From Pseudomonas viridiflava (GTDB lineage Bacteria; Pseudomonadota; Gammaproteobacteria; Pseudomonadales; Pseudomonadaceae), in NCBI RefSeq assembly GCF_003702045.1, contig NZ_RBTP01000076.1, positions 56,256 to 120,255 on the forward strand: a stretch of 64,000 bases of DNA, in the 5' to 3' direction. A program made the position numbers and the translations under genes. Position 1 is the first letter of the stretch; every line of letters begins with the position of its first letter. The notes beneath the pieces are model-generated. The model was given only the letters and a program-made list of their open reading frames with translations, was not told the DNA's origin and made no database searches. Positions 44,891 to 52,649 of this stretch are shown one piece after another.

Positions 44891-45607
44891 ATGAAACGCA
44901 TTTTGTTGTTGGGTGGTATTACTGAGGCCTTGGCCATTGCCCGAACCTTGGGACCCGAGCACATTTACAGCCTGGCGGGCGTTGGACGGGTGCCGACCGA
45001 CCTGACGTGTCGATTGAAAGTCGGCGGTTATGGCGGTGCCGAGGGCATGGCGCAGTACATACGAGAGCAGAACGTCGACCTGCTGCTGGACGCCACGCAC
45101 CCCTACGCTGCGCAAATCAGCCACAACGCAGCCGTCGCCGCCAAGACTGCGGGCATTCCCTGCTGGGCCTTGCGCCGTAAAGCGTGGCAAGCCGGCCCTG
45201 GCGATGACTGGCGCGAAGTGGCCGATTGGTCAGCGCTTATCGCCGCGCTGGCACCGTTCAAGCGACCGTTCTTTACCCTCGGTCGCGAGCCGCTGCAACA
45301 TGTGGACGACATCCCGGAGCACCAATTCTGGACCTTGCGCGCACTGGACAGCTACCCCGGCAACGAGCGGTGCGACATCATCGGCGCCCGCGGCCCTTTC
45401 CAACTGGAAGACGAACGCCAACTGTTCGAACAGCGCCGCATCGACGTGCTGATCAGCAAGAACAGCGGCAGCGATTCCACCGAACCCAAACTCGACATCG
45501 CCCGCGAACGTGGCTTGCCCGTGCTGATCCTGAAACGACCCGAACTGCCGGAGGCGGATCGGGTGTTTTGGCGTGTGGAAGAGGTGCTGGAGGCTTTGGA
45601 GCAGTAG
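44891..45607 (+). CDS. cobK: precorrin-6A reductase
   Basis: A 238-residue NADPH-dependent reductase of the CobK/CbiJ family: ILLLGGITEALAIAR at the N-terminus, LLLDATHPYAAQISHNA in the middle, and ISKNSGSDSTEPKLDIARE near the end. It begins 2 bp after cbiD and closes the plus-strand cob operon. Confidence 0.94.
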   Translation: MKRILLLGGITEALAIARTLGPEHIYSLAGVGRVPTDLTCRLKVGGYGGAEGMAQYIREQNVDLLLDATHPYAAQISHNAAVAAKTAGIPCWALRRKAWQAGPGDDWREVADWSALIAALAPFKRPFFTLGREPLQHVDDIPEHQFWTLRALDSYPGNERCDIIGARGPFQLEDERQLFEQRRIDVLISKNSGSDSTEPKLDIARERGLPVLILKRPELPEADRVFWRVEEVLEALEQ

Positions 45608-45770
45608 CGCAGCGCCACGTCATTTGCCGTATTGATAGGGCTGATGCTCTCTTTCCAGTCATCTTTTTCCGAGCATCCTGCGTGAACGTTCTGAAGCGTT
45701 TACAACGCATTGTGTTTGCCAAGTCATTCACTAGCCTGAGTCTCCCTACCGGCTGATAAATGACCAGGCT

Positions 45771-45786
45771 GTATCCCACGGGATAC
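45771..45786. promoter_or_regulatory. palindromic operator of the toxin-antitoxin locus
   Basis: GTATCCC-ac-GGGATAC is a perfect palindrome with a 2-bp spacer, ending 9 bp before the toxin start. HigA/antitoxin proteins commonly repress their own operon from such sites. The rest of the 188-bp gap (45608-45795) shows nothing else distinctive. Confidence 0.65.
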
Positions 45787-45795
45787 TGTAAAGTG

Positions 45796-46103
45796 ATGAA
45801 TAGCTTTGAACAAACCTCCCTCTTTGCCAGGTGGCTGTCTGGTCTGAAAGACTCAAAAGGCAAGGCCAGAATTCTGGCTCGTATCAAAGCAGCCGAGCAG
45901 GATAATTTCGGCGATTGCGAAAGCGTCGGGCAAGGCGTTTGGAAATGCGCGTTCACTGCGGCCCCGGCTACAGGGTGTACATGACGCGTCGGGCGGGTCT
46001 GATTTATCTGCTCCTGATTGCAGGCGATAAATCCACCCAAAAGCGAGATATCAAACACGCCATACAACTGGCAAAAGACCTCTGTGAGAGGAGTCCATCA
46101 TGA
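45796..46103 (+). pseudogene. higB: RelE/HigB-type toxin, frameshifted
   Basis: Two overlapping frames together make one addiction-module killer protein of about 100 residues. The first frame (from ATG 45796) runs NSFEQTSLFARWLSGLKD...GVW and then leaves the family near 45940, ending TGCT at 45984. The second frame continues MRVHCGPGYRVYMTRR...KSTQKRDIKHAIQLAKDL to 46103. Relatives read GVWE-(L/M)RVHFGPGYR, so restoring one G at the GG run near 45938-45940 (tttgg to tttggg) would rejoin them. A single-base deletion, or a sequencing error in a homopolymer, explains this. The product would cleave mRNA if intact. The stop overlaps the antitoxin start (ATGA). Confidence 0.8.
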
Positions 46104-46390
46104 ACCACGACACCACCCCTTTCGACACTGCTGAATATTTGAAGACGCCTGAAGACATGGCCAACTATCTGGACGCATGCCTTGAAGAAGATTCAGGTGA
46201 CGGAGCCTTGGTACGCGCCGCTCTCAACGATATCGCTCGAGCCTATGGAATGACGCAGATTGCGCGTGATACCGGCTTGGGCCGTGAAAGCCTCTACAAG
46301 GCATTTGGAGCAACCGGTAATCCGGAGTTTACGACGGTCATGAAAGTGATGCGGGCCATTGGTCTCAAGCTACACGCCAGTACTCGCTGA
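46100..46390 (+). CDS. higA: HigA-like antitoxin (addiction module antidote, HTH)
   Basis: A 96-residue DNA-binding antitoxin of the 'addiction module antidote protein' type that pairs with this RelE/HigB toxin group. The helix-turn-helix lies at about residues 50-85 (YGMTQIARDTGLGRESLYKAF). It would bind the toxin and the palindrome at 45771-45786. GAGAGGAG lies 6 bp before the ATG. The gene is intact although its toxin partner is frameshifted. Confidence 0.85.
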   Translation: MNHDTTPFDTAEYLKTPEDMANYLDACLEEDSGDGALVRAALNDIARAYGMTQIARDTGLGRESLYKAFGATGNPEFTTVMKVMRAIGLKLHASTR

Positions 46391-46498
46391 TCATCACCCT
46401 TGGCCCGCGACACACCACCACGCCCCGTCCTTTTTACTTATCCCCCTCATTCAGGCTAAATGGCCGGGCTGATCGCTCAAATAAGAACGGAACCTGCA

Positions 46499-46885
46499 AT
46501 GTCTTCACGACGCACGACATCGGTCTGGATTGCCTGCTTTGCAGTGCTGTTCAGTCTGCTGGCCATGCCATTGTCTCCCAGCACGCCACACGTGGCCGGG
46601 GAGCAGGTGCTGTGGGGGACATTCTGTGGCGGCGGCACCAGGCTGATCGCTATTGATCTGGGCAGCGCGTCAAACGGCACGCCTGATGAGCAGCGGCATC
46701 AATCCACGATGCAGCATTGTCCGTGCTGTTCAGGCTCGGCAGTTGTTCTCCTCCCGCCGGGCTTCAGTCATGGCCTGGTGGCCCGCCTTGAGCCGGAGCG
46801 CTTCGCGCCTGCGATGTTCATGATCCACCCCTCGCCGCGCCTGCAGTGGCCGAGTGCCAACCCCCGCGCCTCTCCGCCGGTCTGA
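46499..46885 (+). CDS. DUF2946 protein, first copy, copper module
   Basis: A 128-residue protein with an N-terminal hydrophobic helix (VWIACFAVLFSLLAMPLSP), either a signal or an anchor, and the DUF2946 centre QHCPCCSGSAV with a Cys-x-Cys-Cys group suited to metal binding. DUF2946 genes often neighbour copper chaperone and copper uptake genes in Pseudomonas. ATG 46499 is chosen over 46460 because the hydrophobic helix then lies near the terminus. Confidence 0.7.
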   Translation: MSSRRTTSVWIACFAVLFSLLAMPLSPSTPHVAGEQVLWGTFCGGGTRLIAIDLGSASNGTPDEQRHQSTMQHCPCCSGSAVVLLPPGFSHGLVARLEPERFAPAMFMIHPSPRLQWPSANPRASPPV

Positions 46886-46939
46886 TCACCCGTTTGCCCG
46901 TGCCTCGATGCACCTGAATGGATTGACCGGAGAGCCCCG

Positions 46940-47401
46940 ATGCTCAAGAAAGCCCTTGTGCTGGCCGCGCTGTTGTTGCCTGCCTGTTTTGCACATGCTC
47001 ACCAGTACACCGCTGGCCACATCATGATCGCCCACCCCTGGTCGATGGCGTTGCCGCCCAACGCGCCGACCGTCGCCGCCTATTTCGTGCTCGAAAACAA
47101 GGGCGATCACGCGGATCGCTTGCTTGGCGTCGACACCCCGATTGCAGGCCAGGCGCAACTGCATGAGCACATCCAGGCAGACGGTCTTATGAAGATGCAG
47201 CAGGTTCAGGCCGTGGACATTCCCGCCGGTGCCACCGTGACCTTCGCACCGATGGCCTGGCATGTGATGCTGCTGGACATCAAAGACCGTTCGAAGCTGC
47301 TCGTCGGACAACGCTTCCCGATGACGCTGCATTTCGAGCAAGCCGGAGATGTGCAGGTGCAGGTCGTGGTACAAAAGCAGGCACCCAAACACCAGCACTG
47401 A
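46940..47401 (+). CDS. periplasmic copper chaperone PCu(A)C
   Basis: A 153-residue exported protein: signal peptide ending FAHA, then the PCuAC fold with the copper ligands in the pattern H-x-M spaced along HEHIQADGLMKMQ and MAWHVMLLD. It binds Cu(I) in the periplasm and can deliver it to cytochrome oxidase or other acceptors. GGAGAG lies upstream. It sits between the two DUF2946 genes. Confidence 0.9.
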   Translation: MLKKALVLAALLLPACFAHAHQYTAGHIMIAHPWSMALPPNAPTVAAYFVLENKGDHADRLLGVDTPIAGQAQLHEHIQADGLMKMQQVQAVDIPAGATVTFAPMAWHVMLLDIKDRSKLLVGQRFPMTLHFEQAGDVQVQVVVQKQAPKHQH

Positions 47402-47414
47402 GCAGACTTGCAGA

Positions 47415-47858
47415 TTGAGCGTTAGGCGCCGTACTCGCGAACAACCGGCCATCCCTGTTAAACACCGGGGCGCTTGGCTGAGCCTGTTCGCCATGTTGAT
47501 GATCTTCGTCGGCCCATTGATTTCCCAGTCGATGCCGATGGATCAGCACGCCGGTGGATCAATGCCATCCTCAATGTCCGCACCGATGGACAGCGCATCG
47601 CACGAACACGCGCACCACGGCAGCGAACACGCCAAAACGGCCGACACCGGCATGAGCGATCATGCACTGTGGGCCAAATGTGGCTATTGCACCCTTCTGT
47701 TCAGTTGCCCCGCCCTGCCCCACGTGCCTGAGCTGCTTGCAGCCAACCCGCCCCGTCCTGCGGACTTCTTCACAGCGCTGACCCGACACGGTCATGCGCA
47801 GCGAGCGATTTTCCCCAATGCTCGAAGTCGCGCGCCGCCAACGCTTTTCACAGCCTAG
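47415..47858 (+). CDS. DUF2946 protein, second copy, copper module
   Basis: About 147 residues with a hydrophobic helix (WLSLFAMLMIFVGPLIS) followed by a Met/His-rich stretch (MPMDQHAGG, MDSASHEHAHHGSEH) and the DUF2946 core KCGYCTLLFSCPALP. The His/Met clusters suggest copper binding. The start is uncertain: TTG 47415 gives a normal family length but has no good ribosome site; the frame is open further back into the chaperone gene. Confidence 0.65.
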   Translation: MSVRRRTREQPAIPVKHRGAWLSLFAMLMIFVGPLISQSMPMDQHAGGSMPSSMSAPMDSASHEHAHHGSEHAKTADTGMSDHALWAKCGYCTLLFSCPALPHVPELLAANPPRPADFFTALTRHGHAQRAIFPNARSRAPPTLFTA

Positions 47859-47939
47859 AACCAGAAAAATTTCATGACCGCTCTCGGCCAAAGCTGCGTG
47901 CGAGTCGTGCTGTGTTATCCCTATTCGGGAGCGTTTACC

Positions 47940-49313
47940 GTGTCAAAACCCACTGTTTCTTTCTATAACCTGGCTTGGCGATGGCATTTCTACGCCGGAT
48001 TGTTCGTTGCACCGTTCATGATCATGCTGTCGCTGACCGGGATCATTTACCTGTTCAAGCCGCAGCTCGACAATCTGATGTACAGCGATCTGCTGAGCGT
48101 GACGCCTGCCCATCACACGATCAGCGCCGATGAGCTTCAACAGCGCGTTTTGAGCGCTTATCCACAAGCCGCCATCAGTAAATTTTTTCCGCCTGTAAAC
48201 GCCGAGGGCAGCGCCCAGTTCGTGATCCGTGAACAGGGCCGTGAAGTGAATGTCTTCGTCGACCCTTATCGCGGCGACATTCTGGGCACTCAGGACGCCA
48301 AGCAAAATCTGCAAGCGATTGCCCGCGCCCTGCACGGCGAGTTGATGATCGGCACTGTCGGGGACCGGCTGGTTGAGCTGGCGGCCGGCTGGGGCATCAT
48401 GCTGGTGATTTCCGGGCTGTACCTTTGGTGGCCGCGCGGCTCCCGCGTCGCAGGTGTGCTTTGGCCACGCCTGACCACGCGCGGTCGTGTCTTGTGGAAG
48501 GATCTGCACGCGGTTACAGGTTTCTGGGGTTCGCTGATTCTATTGTTCATGCTGCTCAGCGGCATGACCTGGACCGGCATGTGGGGCAAGCAGTACGCAG
48601 CGGTGTGGAACACCTTCCCTGCCGCAATGTGGACGGACGTTCCCAAGTCCACGCAACTGGCTGGCGAACTCAACACCGCCAGCAGCCAGACCGTGCCGTG
48701 GGCGATGGAAAACACGCCGATGCCGCAATCCACCGGCGAGCATGCCGAGCACATGCATCAGCACGGTATGTCCGCAGGCCCGGCGGCGCCTAAGATCAGC
48801 CTGCAACAGGTGGTCGACATCGCAACCGCCAAAGGCGTCGAGCCCGGCTACAGCATTACCGCGCCCAAGACCGCCGAGGGTGTATTCACAGTGTCGGTGT
48901 TCGCCGACGACCCGCGCAACGACGCCACGCTGCATATTGATCAGTACACCGGCAAGGTGCTGGCGGACGTCGGCTGGCAGCACTACAGCCTGGTTTCGAA
49001 GGCAACCGAGATGGGCGTGATGCTGCATGAGGGCAAGTTTTTCGGCTGGATCAACCAACTGTTAATCTTCCTCGCCTGCCTGATGATCCTGCTCAGCGCG
49101 GTCAGCGGATTGGTAATCTGGTGGAAGCGTCGCCCCGCGGGAGGCCTGGGTGTGCCTGCGCTGCGCCATGACCTGCCCCGCTGGAAAACCGCGATGGTGA
49201 TCATGTTCGGGATCGCGGTTGCGTTCCCGCTGGTTGGCGTTTCGCTGGTGGTGGTCTGGCTTTTTGACCGAATAGTTTTCTCCCGCTTTGCTAATTCTTC
49301 GGCAGCAGCTTAA
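47940..49313 (+). CDS. PepSY-associated membrane protein (PiuB-like), copper module
   Basis: A 457-residue inner-membrane protein of the PepSY_TM family with four main helices: the first after WRWHFYAGLFVAPFM, further ones near residues 145, 190 and 375, and a C-terminal one. Two PepSY-like periplasmic regions lie between. A His/Met-rich loop (EHAEHMHQHGM, about residues 264-275) would bind metal. Relatives are linked to siderophore or metal reduction and uptake. GTG 47940 has GGGAG upstream and places the first conserved segment at the terminus; ATG/GTG starts at 47874 lack a site. Confidence 0.82.
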   Translation: MSKPTVSFYNLAWRWHFYAGLFVAPFMIMLSLTGIIYLFKPQLDNLMYSDLLSVTPAHHTISADELQQRVLSAYPQAAISKFFPPVNAEGSAQFVIREQGREVNVFVDPYRGDILGTQDAKQNLQAIARALHGELMIGTVGDRLVELAAGWGIMLVISGLYLWWPRGSRVAGVLWPRLTTRGRVLWKDLHAVTGFWGSLILLFMLLSGMTWTGMWGKQYAAVWNTFPAAMWTDVPKSTQLAGELNTASSQTVPWAMENTPMPQSTGEHAEHMHQHGMSAGPAAPKISLQQVVDIATAKGVEPGYSITAPKTAEGVFTVSVFADDPRNDATLHIDQYTGKVLADVGWQHYSLVSKATEMGVMLHEGKFFGWINQLLIFLACLMILLSAVSGLVIWWKRRPAGGLGVPALRHDLPRWKTAMVIMFGIAVAFPLVGVSLVVVWLFDRIVFSRFANSSAAA

Positions 49314-49400
49314 ATTGCACCCGACGAGGCCTGAAACCGGCGGGCGGTTTTGTGATGAATTCCTCACCTGACAGGATCAGGCCTCGTTCTTTCAAGATAC

Positions 49401-49428
49401 AAAAAAGCCGCCCTCGGGCGGCTTTTCT
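49401..49428. terminator. bidirectional rho-independent terminator
   Basis: An 11-bp perfect stem AAAAGCCGCCC / GGGCGGCTTTT (49403-49413 and 49416-49426) closes on a very short loop, with A-run before and T-run after. It separates the copper module from the urea genes. Confidence 0.85.
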
Positions 49429-49433
49429 CGTTC

Positions 49434-49473
49434 TGCGCACCTTGCGCACCAATACGGCACGCCGCCGCGCACC
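49434..49473. promoter_or_regulatory. three GCGCACC direct repeats upstream of urtA
   Basis: TGCGCACC at 49434-49441 and 49443-49450 and CGCGCACC at 49466-49473 resemble NtrC half-sites (GCACC). They lie about 85-125 bp before the sigma-54 promoter, a usual distance for an enhancer. None forms a full GCACC...GGTGC palindrome, so this is tentative. Confidence 0.3.
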
Positions 49474-49555
49474 ACCCCTCCTTCCCGGCTCCACTTCAGT
49501 GCATCCCGACCGTTGCGACACCCCCAAACGCCCGTTCTAAAGCCGTTTCTCAGGC

Positions 49556-49574
49556 TGGGCACAGCCTTTGCTTG
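49556..49574 (+). promoter_or_regulatory. sigma-54 (-24/-12) promoter of urtA
   Basis: TGGGCACAGCCTTTGCTT has GG (49558-49559) and GC (49570-49571) separated by exactly 10 bp and matches the consensus TGGCACG-N4-TTGCT closely. Transcription would begin near 49583, about 50 bp before the urtA ATG. RpoN/NtrC control of urea uptake is usual under nitrogen limitation. Confidence 0.7.
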
Positions 49575-49633
49575 GGAGCCTTTAAAGAGTCGTTCTGCCC
49601 AACCAAAAAAAACAGATCAATGGAGCCCGTCCA

Positions 49634-50899
49634 ATGAAGCGTCGCAGTCTGATCAAAGCCTTCACCCTGTCCGCATCCATCGCAGCGATGGGCCTGTCGT
49701 GGACTGTCCAGGCTGCCGAAACCATCAAGGTCGGCATCCTGCATTCACTTTCCGGGACGATGGCCATTTCCGAGACGTCGCTTAAAGACATGGCGTTGAT
49801 GACCATCGACGAGATCAACGCCAAGGGCGGCGTGAACGGCAAGATGCTGGAGCCGGTGGTTGTGGACCCGGCGTCCAACTGGCCGCTGTTCGCAGAAAAG
49901 GGCCGTCAGTTGCTGACCCAGGACAAGGTTGCCGTGGTATTCGGCTGCTGGACGTCGGTGTCGCGCAAATCGGTGCTGCCGGTGTTTGAAGAGCTCAACG
50001 GCCTGCTGTTCTACCCGGTGCAATACGAAGGCGAAGAGATGTCGCCAAACGTGTTCTACACCGGTGCAGCACCCAACCAGCAGGCTATCCCTGCGGTCGA
50101 GTACGTGATGAGCGAAGACGGCGGTGAAGCCAAGCGCTTCTTCCTGCTGGGCACCGACTACGTCTATCCGCGTACCACCAACAAGATTCTGCGTGCATTT
50201 CTGCATTCAAAAGGCGTGAAGGACAGCGACATCGAAGAGGTCTACACCCCCTTCGGTCACGCCGATTACCAAACCATCGTGGCGAACATCAAGAAATTCT
50301 CGGCGGGCGGCAAGACGGCGGTCATCTCCACCGTCAACGGCGACTCCAACGTGCCGTTCTACAAGGAGCTGGCCAACCAGGGCCTGAAAGCCACCGACGT
50401 ACCGGTCGTGGCCTTCTCCGTCGGCGAAGAAGAACTGCGCGGCATCGACACCAAGCCGCTGGTCGGTCACCTCGCGGCCTGGAACTACTTCCAGTCGGTG
50501 GAGAATCCGGTCAACAAGAAGTTCGTCGCTGACTGGACCGCCTACGCCAAAAAGAAAAACCTGCCAGGCGCTGACAAGGCCGTGACCAACGACCCGATGG
50601 AAGCCACCTACGTGGGCATCCACATGTGGGCACAGGCTGTCGAGAAAGCCAAGTCCACCGACGTGGACAAGGTTCGTGAAGCGATGGCCGGGCAGACCTT
50701 CGCCGCGCCGTCCGGCTTCACCCTGACAATGGACAAGACCAACCACCACCTGCACAAACCGGTGATGATCGGTGAAGTCGAGGAAAACGGTCAGTTCAAC
50801 GTGGTCTGGCAGACCAAAGAACCGATCCGCGCCCAGCCGTGGAGCCCGTATATCCCAGGCAACGACAAGAAGCCGGATCACGCGGTGAAGAGCAACTGA
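49634..50899 (+). CDS. urtA: urea ABC transporter, substrate-binding protein
   Basis: A 421-residue periplasmic binding protein with a twin-arginine-like signal (KRRSLIKAF, hydrophobic run, cut near VQAA). The mature part starts ETIKVGILHSLSGTMAISE and has VVFGCWTSVSRKSVLPV and LFYPVQYEGEE, all typical of UrtA. It captures urea for UrtBCDE. It lies after a sigma-54 promoter. Confidence 0.95.
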   Translation: MKRRSLIKAFTLSASIAAMGLSWTVQAAETIKVGILHSLSGTMAISETSLKDMALMTIDEINAKGGVNGKMLEPVVVDPASNWPLFAEKGRQLLTQDKVAVVFGCWTSVSRKSVLPVFEELNGLLFYPVQYEGEEMSPNVFYTGAAPNQQAIPAVEYVMSEDGGEAKRFFLLGTDYVYPRTTNKILRAFLHSKGVKDSDIEEVYTPFGHADYQTIVANIKKFSAGGKTAVISTVNGDSNVPFYKELANQGLKATDVPVVAFSVGEEELRGIDTKPLVGHLAAWNYFQSVENPVNKKFVADWTAYAKKKNLPGADKAVTNDPMEATYVGIHMWAQAVEKAKSTDVDKVREAMAGQTFAAPSGFTLTMDKTNHHLHKPVMIGEVEENGQFNVVWQTKEPIRAQPWSPYIPGNDKKPDHAVKSN

Positions 50900-50928
50900 T
50901 CACGGATGCTCGCTTCCACCGCCCAGTG

Positions 50929-51013
50929 GTAGCGAGCGTGCTCGCGAAGAAGCCAGTGCATCTTTTTAGAGAGGTGCAGCTCGATAGAACGCCTTCGCGA
51001 GCCCGCTCGCTCC
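50929..51013. repeat. inverted pair of Pseudomonas REP elements between urtA and urtB
   Basis: GTAGCGAGCGTGCTCGCGAA (50929-50948) and its near-reverse complement TTCGCGAGCCCGCTCGCTCC (50994-51013) form a head-to-head REP pair. It falls inside the urt operon, in the 160-bp urtA-urtB gap, where it can stabilise the upstream message and give urtA a higher level than urtB-E. Confidence 0.8.
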
Positions 51014-51059
51014 CTCGGGGCCGTGGATTTGTCCAGACTTGTGCAGCAAGGCCATTGAT

Positions 51060-52649
51060 ATGCCCTCTTACTTTTACCGCCTGATCCTCGCCATCACCCT
51101 GTTGCTGCCTTTCGCGGCGCAGGCCAGTGATGCGGGCGATTTTGCAGCGGCCAACTCTTCGCAACAGGCAGAACTGCTTGAAGCCTGGGCGGCCAAACCC
51201 ATGCCTGAGCGGGTCGAATTGCTTGAAGCGCTGCGCGATGGCCGGGTGGCTGCCGACAGCAGCAAGCGGGCCTGGATCGAGAACAACGATCAATACGTCG
51301 CCGTAGACCCCAACGCGTCACCCGCGGCCGACGCACCGACACCCGATGAACCGCGCAAACTGCGCCTGAACAACCGGCTGCGGGGTCTGGTCGAGACCGC
51401 GCTGGCCAGCCATCAATTACTGGCGGCCGACGTAAAGCTGCGCATGGCGGCGGCCTTGCAACTGCAGAAGAGCGCCCGCCCTGCGCAACTGGATCTGTTG
51501 AGCCAGCGTGTCGCGACCGAAACAGACTCAAGCGTAAAAGACGCGCTGACCCTGGCGCTGGCCAACCTGCAACTGGTCGACAGCAGCCCCAGCGTGCGCC
51601 TTGCCGCAGTGCGCCTGTTGGGCGAAACCGGTGACCCGCTGGCCCGCACCCGCCTTGAATCGCTGCTCTCGCCTGGGGTGGAAACCGATGCATCGGTGCG
51701 CATCGCTGCCGAAACCAGCCTGGCGCAAGTCAAACGCAAGCTGATGATCGGCGAGATCCTGGGGCAGGCATTCAGCGGCATGTCGCTGGGCTCGATTCTG
51801 CTGCTGGCCGCGCTGGGCCTGGCGATTACGTTCGGCCTGCTGGGTGTGATCAATATGGCCCACGGCGAAATGCTGATGCTGGGCGCTTACTCGACCTACG
51901 TTGTGCAGTTGATGTTCCAACGCTACGCACCGGGCGCTATCGAGTTCTACCCGCTGGTGGCGCTGCCGGTGGCGTTCTTCGTCACTGCGCTGATCGGCAT
52001 GGCGCTGGAGCGCACGGTGATTCGCCATCTGTATGGGCGCCCGCTGGAAACCCTGCTCGCCACCTGGGGCATCAGCCTGATGCTGATTCAGGCCGTGCGC
52101 CTGGCCTTCGGCGCGCAGAACGTTGAAGTTGCCAACCCCGAATGGCTGTCTGGCGGCATTCAAGTGCTGCCCAATCTGGTGCTGCCTTACAACCGCATCG
52201 TCATCATCGCCTTCGCGCTGTTCGTGGTGGTGCTGACCTGGCTGCTGCTGAACAAGACCCGCTTGGGCTTGAACGTGCGCGCCGTGACCCAGAACCGCAA
52301 CATGGCCGCCTGCTGCGGCGTGCCGACCGGGCGCATCGACATGATGGCCTTCGGGCTCGGCTCCGGGATCGCAGGCCTGGGCGGCGTCGCACTGAGCCAG
52401 ATCGGCAACGTCGGCCCGGACCTGGGCCAGAGCTACATCATCGACTCGTTCCTGGTGGTGGTGCTCGGCGGCGTCGGGCAACTGGCAGGCAGTGTGATGG
52501 CGGCCTTCGGGCTGGGCATCGCCAACAAGATTCTCGAACCGCAAATCGGCGCCGTGCTGGGCAAGATCCTGATCCTGGCGCTGATCATTCTGTTTATCCA
52601 GAAACGTCCGCAAGGCCTCTTCGCATTGAAAGGACGGGTGATTGACTGA
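51060..52649 (+). CDS. urtB: urea ABC transporter permease UrtB
   Basis: A 529-residue protein. The N-terminal signal-like helix and about 200 residues of HEAT-like helical repeats (SVRLAAVRLLGETGDPLA and similar) precede the LivH-type permease domain with about eight helices (LAITFGLLGVINMAHGE, GIAGLGGVALSQIGNVGPDLG in part). The long N-terminal extension is normal for proteobacterial UrtB and is probably periplasmic. ATG 51060 is chosen over 51039. The stop overlaps the urtC start (TGATG). Confidence 0.94.
   Translation: MPSYFYRLILAITLLLPFAAQASDAGDFAAANSSQQAELLEAWAAKPMPERVELLEALRDGRVAADSSKRAWIENNDQYVAVDPNASPAADAPTPDEPRKLRLNNRLRGLVETALASHQLLAADVKLRMAAALQLQKSARPAQLDLLSQRVATETDSSVKDALTLALANLQLVDSSPSVRLAAVRLLGETGDPLARTRLESLLSPGVETDASVRIAAETSLAQVKRKLMIGEILGQAFSGMSLGSILLLAALGLAITFGLLGVINMAHGEMLMLGAYSTYVVQLMFQRYAPGAIEFYPLVALPVAFFVTALIGMALERTVIRHLYGRPLETLLATWGISLMLIQAVRLAFGAQNVEVANPEWLSGGIQVLPNLVLPYNRIVIIAFALFVVVLTWLLLNKTRLGLNVRAVTQNRNMAACCGVPTGRIDMMAFGLGSGIAGLGGVALSQIGNVGPDLGQSYIIDSFLVVVLGGVGQLAGSVMAAFGLGIANKILEPQIGAVLGKILILALIILFIQKRPQGLFALKGRVID

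Noticed and set aside
34800..49630. Genomic island with mobility genes
   Set aside because: No integrase, transposase, tRNA target or direct-repeat attachment sites were seen at the edges; only the synteny break supports insertion.
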